From Juglans regia (Eukaryota > Streptophyta > Magnoliopsida > Fagales > Juglandaceae), in the NCBI RefSeq assembly GCF_001411555.2, contig NC_049901.1, positions 7,388,681 to 7,452,680 on the forward strand: a DNA stretch of 64,000 nucleotides. Direction: 5' to 3'. Under the pieces are notes generated by a model. That model ran no database searches. It was not told the origin of the DNA and saw only the letters and a list, made by a program, of their open reading frames with translations. The first letter of the stretch is position 1. Each line of letters starts with the position of its first letter. Shown piece after piece: positions 36,033 to 45,604 of the stretch. Both the position numbers and the translations under genes were made by a program.

Positions 36033-36254
36033 ATGGAAGTTAGTGTAAAGAATGTTACCTTACTTGCCTTCCTCCCACTTATTATTATGCTCATGGCTCC
36101 GCCAATTAATGGTCCTCATGGAGCTACGGCTTCTACTTTAATGAAGGAGAACAACGGCACCACCATCCGCTGCATTAATGGCTTCCTAGATGAGTGCCTT
36201 TTAGCCCATCATGACTACCTAGATTTGGAGTTTATGATGGTTCGGGATTCATGA
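36033..36254 (+). pseudogene. Truncated RALF-like precursor
   Basis: RALFs are secreted Cys-rich peptides that act as CrRLK1L ligands and raise apoplastic pH. From the ATG at 36033 this 73-codon frame has a signal peptide (about residues 1-28, hydrophobic LLAFLPLIIMLMA). It then has the prodomain pattern of RALF precursors: NGTTIRCINGFLDECLL, matching the (C)NG..(E)C block of the RALF23/33 type, followed by the acidic DLEFMM run that normally leads to the (E/D)SEISRRIL processing region. Here the frame ends at VRDS and the entire mature Cys-rich peptide is missing. The frame upstream to 35964 stays open, but the TATA box overlaps it, so 36033 is the better start. I call it a pseudogene, though a short secreted product could still be made. 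Confidence 0.65.
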
Positions 36255-37835
36255 CTACTTACGGTTGGTTTTTTTTTTTTTTTAAACGTAGAATAGTAAA
36301 TAGTTATTGATAAAAAAAATTTTTTAAATAAATAAAATTTGCAATCTTAGAATATATATTACCTTTTTTAAAAAGAATTGGTAAGTATGAATCCAAATAA
36401 TAAATTATTTTTTAGTGAATTTCATTCTTTTTTAAAAAATATGAGTAGTACTTACACACTTTTTTAATACTGTAGAATATTACCGTATTCTATGAGTAGA
36501 ACTTACTCGCATTCTATACCAACCTTTGAGATCTTCACCTCCCTCTCTTTTATTTAATGCTGCTTGAATAGAGATAATTGTTTCATTTTGAATATGGATT
36601 AGTTATCTATATTTACAATACACTGTCTCTCAAGCAAAGGGTCATGATTTTAACGCAACAAACATCCATCATTGATGCATGTACTGGATCGAACTGGCGA
36701 CCTAGTAATGTTTCTTTCGAGATTTTTTGAGTTGCGTGCTCATTTACAAAGATCTTGAGAGTTATATAACGTACTACAAGTTAACTCACCTTTATGTTCA
36801 TTTTCTGTGTAATTATTATTATTATTATTATTAGATCATGAAGATAAATGATTAATAGAACATACTTGGTATGCTAGCAGCAGCCTATATTTGTGTTATT
36901 ACAAAGATCATACCAGGAAATATGTTGCACAATTCAGTGTTTATGGTTATTGCAAAAAAAGAAAAAAAACTTTCACAATTTTCAATGGATGGTGATAAAC
37001 TTACTACCTATTTACTACCCATCTACTACTTGTAGTGTTTTTATTTTTTTATCATTTTATTTTAAGTATTTTTTTAACATCCTTAATCATTAAGAAAAAA
37101 TTAAAAAAATATATAAACTTACTATTTATCACTTCCTTAACTATTAAGTAAAATAAAAAATTATAAAAAAAATTAAATACAAAAAAAATAATAAATAAGA
37201 AATAAGAGGATAGTAATTCTATCATTTTTTATTTGTCGTAGCATAAGCAAGTATTGGATCTGCTACCGTGACGTGGCATGCGACGTGACCCTTATTATAT
37301 TATTAAAAAGAAGAAGAAAATCTAAAGGAAAGACGGCCATCACACTCATACCCCACTTGGCCCTTTTAGCTACCCCTCACGCCTCCCTCACATTCTGTTC
37401 CTCATCAGTAAAACTTGAATCAGATCAACATAGTGCCGAATCAGTTCTAGTGCATTTTCTTTCCATTTGCATTGTTAGCAGAAACCGAGCGGTGGAGATC
37501 CATTTCCAGCGAAAAATCAAAGTTAATATCTATTAAAAAAAATTAAATCATGTGAGCCCAATAATTTTAATTAAGAGTAATGCTACTATATCTCTTAATT
37601 TATATCGCCACTCACTTTTAGTCCCTTGACATGGCACCACATTGACTTATTAAAAGATTTAAAAAATATATATTCGAAATAAAATAGCACTCAATAACAC
37701 AAAAAGATGAAGACAAAACTATAGATTCTCCCTACTTTTTTATGTTTGTGTTTTTAACTTTTTTTAACAAGTCACGAGGCACTTGTGGCACCATGTCAAG
37801 CGGAAAAGTACTAAATGATATAATTATGGGGCATA
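36255..37835. other. AT-rich intergenic DNA
   Basis: No gene supported. 36255-36530 and 36990-37230 are A/T-rich. The latter, with TTAACATCCTTAATCATTAAG, resembles the MITE family at 52775 and 60715. A (TTA)n run of about six units is at 36814-36832. Confidence 0.4.
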
Positions 37836-37961
37836 ATAGCATTTACTCTTTCAACTAAACAAGAAAGGCAAAATTAAGAAGAAAATAATCAAAGATCAGC
37901 TACTTACCTCCCTTGCTAATTCAAAAGTAAAATGATCTACCAGTAGCTTCAATGTTAGCAT
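37836..37961. repeat. 130-bp direct repeat, left copy
   Basis: Runs from TAATAGCATTTACTCTTTC to TGATCTACCAGTAGCTTC. A nearly identical block occupies 40232-40363, 2.4 kb to the right, in the same direction. Differences are a handful of substitutions and one short indel. Confidence 0.9.
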
Positions 37962-37989
37962 TTACTAATTTGTTCATCTTTTTCTCAAC

Positions 37990-38280
37990 CCAGTCCAGAA
38001 CCCTGATAACTAGGTTCCGGCTATGGGTTCCAGCCTGGAATACACCCGGGCCGGTACCTGCTTTTTAAAACCCTGGCTCATCCAGCCTGGATGTCGATTT
38101 TGACACCCGGATACCGATTTTAAACTCAGTACCCGGGTTTAGATATAAAACCATCGTAAAGATATGCCCCCTCCCCATCGAATCACACTCAACTCCCATC
38201 TACTCTCTCCCTCTCCCTCTCCCTCCTCTACGAAATGCGATGCCCTACGTCTCCCTCCCCCCGATTCCTTTCTCTCATAT

Positions 38281-38330
<50 letters not shown>

Positions 38331-40215
38331 TCGCTTTGCTCTGCACCTGCGTCTGCGTCTGCATCTGCGATGCCCTAGCCCCTCCCAAAATCACTCTCTC
38401 ATATGCTCCATCTCTCTCTTTGCTAACTGTGATGTCGAACGGTGGAAGTGCTTGAGCTTGGGATCCAAAAGATTAGAACGGATTTTATGTTTGGGTATGT
38501 TTTCTTTCTCCCCTCTATTTTGTTCTCTCTTTGTTGATTTTGGGTTTTTTTTCTTTGAGAATGTTTGAGGAGTATTTTTATGAGTTAGATCTGTATGAAT
38601 ATTTGAGGAGTATCTATTTAGATCTATTTAGCTGCAAAATGCTAGAGCCGTGGGTTATTATTATTTGGAAGATTTGTTTAGATATGTTATATCCGACAAC
38701 ATATATATATATATAATGAAGATTTGTTATTATTTGGAAGAAATGGATTTTAGGATGTTGTATCTTTGATTTTTCTAGAATTGTTTTTTTTTTTTTTAAA
38801 TTAGTTGTGTTTCTGGGTGGAGTTTGGAAAAAAAAAAAAAAAAATTGGGACCTTTGGGTTCCAAAAGATTTTTTGGTTTTATTTCATCACCCAGATCTAT
38901 AACCTGTTATGTTGTGGTAGTGCGTGATTAATGCTTTGGTTGGCCAAATCTACCAGTTACTCAAAACCCTCTCTCTCTGTTGAGCTTTTATAGCTCATGG
39001 ATTGTTTGGGACATTGGTGTGTGGTGATATTTGTTAGATTTTTATTTAGCTTAGATTCTTTGTTGTCATTATTTTGTTAGTTGTGATTGGTGGTGAATAA
39101 GGTTTTATAGACTTGTTTTGCTTGACTATTTCAGAGAAAAGCAAATGCTTTTTATAGATGATTGGTGGCCAAATAATGATGTTTAGCTCATGCTTCTTTT
39201 TCTAATCTCAATATTACTTGGCCTAAAATGCATTTTAATTTTGCTTACCCAAACAAGCTTATCTGAAAGTTCACTTTTGTGTATTTCACCAAGTCACTAA
39301 TTCCATTGTAATTGTAGATCCTTTCAAATTTACCCATATACCTAATTTTTATCATTTAGTACTTACTTTATTGTTTGGCTTGATATATAAAAGAACTGGT
39401 GCAACCTATTAGTCAAAGGGTGGGTTTCTACTCATTTTTGTGGAAAGTGTTCTTTGCGAAGCATGATGACTACAAGCTGGTAAATGGAACACGTTTCTTT
39501 CTGGTGAAATGATCTGGTTTTCATATGGTAACCTTGGGGAGGGAACACAATTATTCGATTCATTTGCTTTACTTATAAAAAAAATGACTACAAGGTAGAT
39601 GGGTGCATTTCTTGACATTATTTTGATGTATCGTCATTAATTTCAAAACCATTTTGAGGTGCTACAATCTTTATACATAAAACCATAAATTCTTATACTC
39701 ATTTTCTTTACTCTTTTTTAATGTTCTATTTGAATATAAGATGCAAAAACTAGTTAATGAGCTTTTTGATTTCTTGGTTGCAGGAATTGACAATGGACTA
39801 TTATTTGGTGTGGGATTAAATCACTGATGGGAAGACCTGCTGATTTTGTAACTCATTTCTTGTAATTTTGTGTTTGGTAATGTAATTTATAAATGTCATT
39901 AGTATAATATGTAGTGGATTGCATTGTGATGCATGCATTGATGAATATTGGATTTTTTTTTTTGTTTCACATGCATTTAGTATTTTTAGAAGACAAATAT
40001 TATGTGTTTCATGAACTTGACTTCTTAGAAAAAAAAAAATTAATAAAATAAAGACTTTTACTTAAAAAAAAAAAAACCTTGTATAACCGATTTCAAAAAC
40101 CAAGATCCACCCGGGTTCTAGCCCGGGCCTGACCGGAATCAACCCGGTCCAGGTTTCGGCCTAGGTTTGAAACCCAAGTTCCGGTTCGGATATACCCGGA
40201 TTGAAACCCGGATAA
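37990..40215. mobile_element. hAT-like element carrying transcript-like sequence (low confidence)
   Basis: Both ends are full of GGGTT/CCCGG blocks typical of hAT subterminal regions: CCCGGGCCGGTACC, CACCCGGATACCG and ACCCGGGTTT at 38045-38140, then CACCCGGGTTCTAGCCCGGGCC, CAACCCGG and ACCCGGATTGAAACCCGG at 40110-40205. The right end CCCGGATAAACACCTCTA matches the common plant hAT end TAGAGGTGTTxATCCGGG read inversely. Inside, 38161-38570 is CT-rich leader-like sequence with short frames. 39780-39900 resembles a gene 3' end (GTTGCAGGAATTG then TGTAATTTTGTG). No transposase was seen. Confidence 0.45.
38280..38326. repeat. (CT)n microsatellite
   Basis: About 23 CT units inside a longer pyrimidine-rich stretch (38190-38420). 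Confidence 0.93.
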
Positions 40216-40231
40216 ACACCTCTAAATTAGG

Positions 40232-40363
40232 GGGTATAATAGCATTTACTCTTCCAACTAAACAAGAAAGGTAAAATTAAGAAGAAAATAATTAAAGCGC
40301 TACTTACCAGTTCCCTTGCTAATTCAAAAGTAAAATGATCTACCAACAGCTTAAATATTAGAA
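40232..40363. repeat. 130-bp direct repeat, right copy
   Basis: Right partner of 37836-37961. A direct repeat this long is not a transposon target duplication, so the 2.4 kb between may be one unit of a tandem duplication. Confidence 0.9.
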
Positions 40364-41090
40364 ATAAAACTTAATTAATTAAACTCTACCTCAATTAGAG
40401 AGTTTCAACAAAATTATTTGACAAATTATTCTCCCCACTTTGCAATTAATTAGGAACGACATACCTTTGCAATGATTCAAACGTAAGAGAAATAAGTTTT
40501 CAAATTTAAAAAAAAAAAAAAAAAGGATTAATTGTTAACTAAGGAACTAGTGATGCTACTGGATTTTGATTTATGAGACAAGGGAATCACAAATATGAAT
40601 TTTATAAAGCTCATCAGTACTTCTTAATTGTAAGATTAAAATTTATATGTTATTATCAAAATTCAAAAGTTATATAAAAAACATAAAATTAATTTATGTT
40701 ATATCCAAACTCAAATGTTATATTAAAACGTTTAATAGATATGAATAATAAGTTTATTTTATATTATATTAATTAACAATTTAATATATAATATAAATAA
40801 TATATAAAAAATTTAAAAATATATATCGATTTAATTTAATTTAATTTAAAATAATTTTTAAAATATAAAAATCGATACCGAGTTAGAACTGGATTCGATC
40901 CGATTCAACCGATTTATTTTACATCCCTAACAGCAACTGCTACAGGTGTAATTACTACTCTGCGGGCCACCAACCTCCATTTAAATTCATTAATTGCGTA
41001 TTCGATCATTGATGACTCTCAAAGTCTTGGTAAAGTCTTGTTGGGATAAATCCAAAAGGATTTTAATGAGTGGACCCGTCTATCACACAC
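40364..41090. other. AT-rich intergenic DNA
   Basis: No gene supported. 40700-40900 is mainly A/T with TTTAATTTAATTTAA-type runs. Confidence 0.4.
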
Positions 41091-41092
41091 TC

Positions 41093-41254
41093 GGGCGTAA
41101 CTTCAACTTGACCTTCCAAAGTTGGATCAACAAAATCGTCAAGGGAAATGAATCATGACGATGCATGCATTCTCACAAAAGCTGTCGATTCTTTTTGTTT
41201 TATTTAATTCTTAAGAAATTATTTTTAAATGAGTTTATAAATTTTCTTTAAAAT

Positions 41255-41286
<32 letters not shown>

Positions 41287-41503
41287 AATTACAATTTTAC
41301 GTTTCTCTATAAAAATCTTACGGGGATTCTTTCATCAAACTTCCATTGCATCTACTTTTCCGGGCAAGCTCTGTGAGGCTCACGTGCCGCTTCTCTTCAA
41401 TACGGATTATGGGTGGCTTCGCAGACACTACTCCACATGTGATGACACCAAATCAAGCCTCGGATTTCTCCATCAATTGTTGACGTCCGTAATACATTTG
41501 ATC
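41093..41503 (-). pseudogene. CrRLK1L kinase-domain relic
   Basis: Two pieces match receptor kinase 3 on the minus strand. 41359-41503 matches about 45985-46130, which in the intact protein holds the YYRRQQLTEKSDVYSFGVVLCE-to-AEKNQ region, with damaged codons. 41093-41135 matches about 45918-45960, near the EVAP..LKG region. About 220 bp of unrelated AT-rich sequence, including a (TA)n run at 41266-41285, separates them. No start, extracellular or N-lobe sequence remains. Confidence 0.82.
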
Positions 41504-42635
41504 TAGCATTAATCGGGTGGAATAGATTCGAGGGTTAAAGGTTAAAATTTTGACTGAGGATTTTTTTTTTTAATTTTAATTCTAATTTTTACATGATATA
41601 TTTATTTAAAAAAAATTCATATCGTTTTATAAAATAAAATTATTGATTAAGATTTTATATTCATTATTTTCAATAAAGTTTTATAAAAGATTATATCAAA
41701 ATCTTTTATGAATACCTAAAAATTAAATTTTATTATTTATAATCTTGAAATTATATATTAGGCTAATAATTATAAAAGAAAAGTATATTTTTAAAATGAG
41801 AATACTTAAAATAATTATTATGTGGAGACAATTTTAAAACTAATAATGACATAATATCTATTTGATAGTTGTGATGTTCTCTTATTGAGTTAATTTTTCT
41901 TATGGACTCATTGAGTTAATTAATTTTTTTGAATTGGGTATTTTTTTTTTTTTTTACCTTTCAAAAAATTTTACTTGAATGTCACGCCCGTCTTTCAAAA
42001 ATAAAGCAAAAAGAGTGAATTATTCTCCACACACGTGAGGAGGGCAAACTCAAAACCACAATTGAGGGACAATCTAGGCTTTTTTTTTCCTTCTTTCTTT
42101 TTAGCCTTTCCAACGGTGGAAACTGGACACATTGGCTTATATTTTGTATAATAATCCTTCCACTCATCATTCTTATACTATATTTGATTTTTTATTTTTA
42201 TTTTTATTTTATTCTTGTTAAACTCAAGAAATTTTTCTATTCATAATCTATATACCAAACATTTAATAAGGAAAAAAAATTATATGTCGTATATAGTATA
42301 AAAATGATTAGTAGAATTCTTCTTTAAACATTCTAAAATCAGAGATCTTAGACCACCCATTCCCTAATTGACACGTTAATAGATATATTTTTTTCAAAAT
42401 ATATTGAAGAAATTGTTGCATTGTCGTCCCATGTGTGTGGCGGCCAAGTACCAACCATAAGGGAGACAAATCCCTAACACAAACTCGACCATTTCGTGGT
42501 GTCAAGAACCTAGCTGGTACATCCACTACGGGTGGTGGTGATGTTTTGTTTAATTTAATTAAAAAAATCAAAATTAGTTTTTAAATTATAAACTTGTTTA
42601 CTTTTTCTTTAAAAAATATTATTTTAAAAAATGAT
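41504..42635. other. AT-rich intergenic DNA
   Basis: No gene supported. Homopolymer T runs at 41562-41571 and 41941-41955. Short minus-strand frames at 41982-42170 and 42308-42571 have no domain. Confidence 0.4.
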
Positions 42636-43399
42636 TGTAGAGGGAAAATTCTCACCCTCGCCTCTGGCTTGGGCCTAGGCAAGAAGGTGAAATCCATCTT
42701 GACCTAAATCGCTCCTATGGCCCCAGAAATCACCAACAAAATCCGGCCTATGAGTAGTATTAAGGGAAAGGGAATACCCACGAGCGGGAAACAAGTCCTC
42801 CCCCAAGAGAGGGGGGGGGGGGGGCATGAAATAGGACACGTCAACCTTAATACCCTCCTACGACAACTACTATTTAAAAATCTAAGTCAGCAAGTGAATG
42901 GAGACCAAAGACAATCTTCCATTCCCTAACGATAAGGATGAGAAGTGACTGTAACAATCGTCTGCCACGAAACACTACCTGGGGAGCCATGCTACATTAA
43001 TGGCACTAGCTCAGAAGCCATGTCGCATTAAAGACCGTAGTCTGGCAACTGTGAGTGTAACGCTGACACCTGACACAGGGTACAGAATGTTCCCCCAATA
43101 CCTCGTATAAAAGCTCGATTCTACATACGAATAATCTCTCTGAACATTCTAATTATGAGATAATCCTCCAAAGAAGGAAGACTGACTTTGGCATCGAAGG
43201 CTCCCAGGACCGCCACCGAGCCCACCTTCATCTCTGTGTTGCAGGTAGCAGGATTTCAACTCAAATTGTTGGAATTTAGCTAAGGTGTACCAAATGTGTC
43301 ATCCTGACTGGTTCACATGATTTCTATTAGCGCAAGGGGTTATTTCTAAAAACAAATACAGTGCTAACTTAAAATAGCCCAAAGGGCGAGGGTGTCCCA
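42636..43399 (+). repeat. Left LTR of the LARD/TRIM-like element
   Basis: Begins TGTAGAGGGAAAATTCTC, parallel to TGTAAGGATATTTTCTC of the LTR at 24581, and ends GGGTGTCCCA. Carries a poly-G run (about 42808-42824). Confidence 0.8.
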
Positions 43400-43469
43400 T
43401 AAAACGTCGGGTCCAATCATTGATGCGGGAAAATTGCTGCTCCAAGCGGGCAACAATCTGCCCTTGGTG

Positions 43470-43742
43470 CTAGCAGAAGCTACACCAGTTTCCCTCATGC
43501 CTTAGCAAACTATGGGCAAGGAGGAATTCTCGAGCAGTAAGGTTTAGGTAGTCAATCTGTCTCGATCTCCTCCAGTGCCTTGCGCCAGAAGATACAACAA
43601 CATTCCAGAATTCTCCACGAGTTGGGGTGGAGGTGTGAACGAGCCAAACAGAGGTAGTCCAGCACATCGCGGACCGGCCGACAGAAAGCAAGCCGTAGTC
43701 AATTGGAGAACATGGTAGAGTACAGTGCCACTGTCGTGGCAT
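43470..43742 (-). pseudogene. Antisense coding relic inside the LARD/TRIM-like element
   Basis: The minus strand reads VDYL-like IDYLNLTAREFLLAHSLLRHEGNW near the 3' end of this frame, clearly parallel to VDYLDHTVCEFFLTHNILRQG at 23696-24139. The DNA is also similar (GCGCCAGAAGATACAACAACATTCC with GCGACACCAGATGACGCAGC). Only part of the domain is present and the surrounding frame is broken. Confidence 0.6.
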
Positions 43743-44352
43743 AACCCTCGAAATGTACGACCCTTTGACTGGCCTTGGGGACCTTGAATACGATGGAGTT
43801 TGGGACTCTGTAAGAGACCTTCAGTGACCTCAAGAAAGCCAAAGACACCTCCGACCTCTAGTTATGTCCCTCAAAGAGCTAGGACTAGGTATGGACCTCG
43901 GGGAGGTCCAAGCCCCCTAGAGTTTGTGAGGACTCCGACGGGTGAGCAGAGAGCGAATCCCGATGAACAGCATGAGAAGCATTCTTGGGAGCGATGGAAG
44001 AAAAGAGACTTGGTTGGAATGGAGCAGAAAGGAAGGAGCAAGAAGCAAGGAATGCAAGGGAACACAAGGATTCGAAGACTTCAAGAGAAAATGAAGGCAA
44101 ACAGTCTAAGAATAGAAGGGGACTAGACTTAAATAGGTGTTCGCACCGTATGGACTTCCCAAGACAATGGGCTGACATGGGTATAGATCCCATGATTCCA
44201 CAGCATGGAGCAACAAGGGAAGGAAACCATCAGCCACTACCTACACGGGCGCACTCAAGTGCACGTCAGTCTGTCAACGATGTGCCGTCAAAATGTCCTC
44301 GCAAATAGAAGAATACCTACCGTACCCATACGGTAATAAATGACGGGATAAC

Positions 44353-45108
44353 TAGAGGTGATATTCTCCACCCATCTCTAGGTTGTGCCTAGGCAAGAAG
44401 TTGAAGCCCATCTCGGCTCGAATCGAAACTATGGGCCCAAGAATCACCAACAAAATCCAGCCTATGAGTTGTACTAGGGGAAAGGGAATACCCTTGCGTG
44501 AGAAGTAGTCTGGGAGGCGGGGGGGCAGATGGGACACGTCAACCCTAACACCCTCCAACTAGTAACTGAACAGAGATCACGGATAACCCTTCATTTCGTG
44601 ACCATGAGGACAAGAAGTGACAACACTGATCGTCTGCCGTCGAGACGCCACCTGAGAAGCCACACCACCTTAGAAGCCATGTCACCTTAAATACCGTAGC
44701 TTGGCAATTGTGAGCATGTTGCTAACCCCTGACACAAGGTACAAAATGTTCCCCCAATACCTCATATAAAAGCCAGACTCCACATACGAATAATCTCTTT
44801 GAACATTCTAATTATGAGATAATCCTCTAAAGAAGGAAAATTGACTTTGGCATTGGAGGCTCCTAGGACCACCACCGAGCCCACCTTCACCTCTGTGTTG
44901 CAGGTAGCAGGATTTCAACTCAAATTGTTGAAACTTAGCTGAGGTGTATCAAACGTGTCATCCAGACTGGCTCACATGATTTCTATTAGCGGTGATAAAC
45001 GGGAAAATAGATGGAGTATTCTATTTCTAATAAACTCAGCGCAAGGGGTTATTACTAAAAACAAGTACAGTACTAACTTAAAATAGCCCAAAGGACGGGG
45101 GTGTCCCA
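44353..45108 (+). repeat. Right LTR of the LARD/TRIM-like element
   Basis: Preceded by GACGGGATAAC, the same tract that precedes the LTR at 24581 (GGCGGGATAAC) and so probably the polypurine-tract region. It has lost the initial TG and differs from the left LTR by scattered substitutions and small indels. Confidence 0.8.
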
Positions 45109-45604
45109 TAAAAAAATCTCCTACCAATTATGATGTGTTTTCTAATTGAATTATCACTTGCACTTTCCACAACTCGTATAAACGATAACTCTCAAAAGTC
45201 AAAACTATCAAAAAGTTATCACGTACCTATCTATTAAGAACTTTCATCAAGATTTCGTAATGATATCTATTTTTTATCCGTCTCAATTGCTAAAATTAGA
45301 ATAGAGCGTTATATAACAATCATAATTTTGATAGATCGGAAGAAAATTATTTCTCCGGGTGAGAGTCCAATCTAAACATTAACTTCTCTACCCGCAGTGG
45401 CCTCGGGTCCAGGCGCATTAAGTGGCCACATCTCTATGACCTTAAGCATCAATACATCATTATACTAAAACTAAAATCCTCACAATTTCAATCCATTTAA
45501 ACTAATTTTGTGAGATACTCTGCCTCACTTCTCATCAAGTACCATCTTTCACTGTCCTCGTGCATGTATTCATAATGTCAAAAAACAAAGCCTTATAGAA
45601 GACA
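45109..45604. other. 3' flank of receptor kinase 3
   Basis: Intergenic sequence between the LTR element and the stop codon of the minus-strand kinase. No gene seen. Confidence 0.4.

Larger units (their letters stand above)
42636..45108 (+). mobile_element. Complete short LTR element without pol (LARD/TRIM-like, Tat-related)
   Basis: Two LTRs of about 760 bp (42636-43399 and 44353-45108) surround 950 bp of internal DNA. The LTRs share a TATA region (CCCCAATACCTCGTATAAAAGC), GACTTTGGCATCGGAGG, a GTGTTGCAGGTAGCAGG end region and a final GGTGTCCCA. The internal part has no gag-pol domains but carries a piece of the same antisense coding relic as the 21.7-25.2 kb element. It would depend on another element for movement. 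I found no matching target duplication. Confidence 0.8.

Noticed and set aside
37018..37036. CTACTTGTAGTG as a possible inverted partner of the CACTA end at 21643
   Set aside because: It lacks the TTTC part of the expected TTTCTTGTAGTG end, is 15 kb away, and unrelated elements and genes lie between.
38164..38568. Plus-strand frame with Ser-Leu repeats
   Set aside because: Mostly the translation of a (CT)n tract. No domain, and probably part of a leader inside the hAT-like element.
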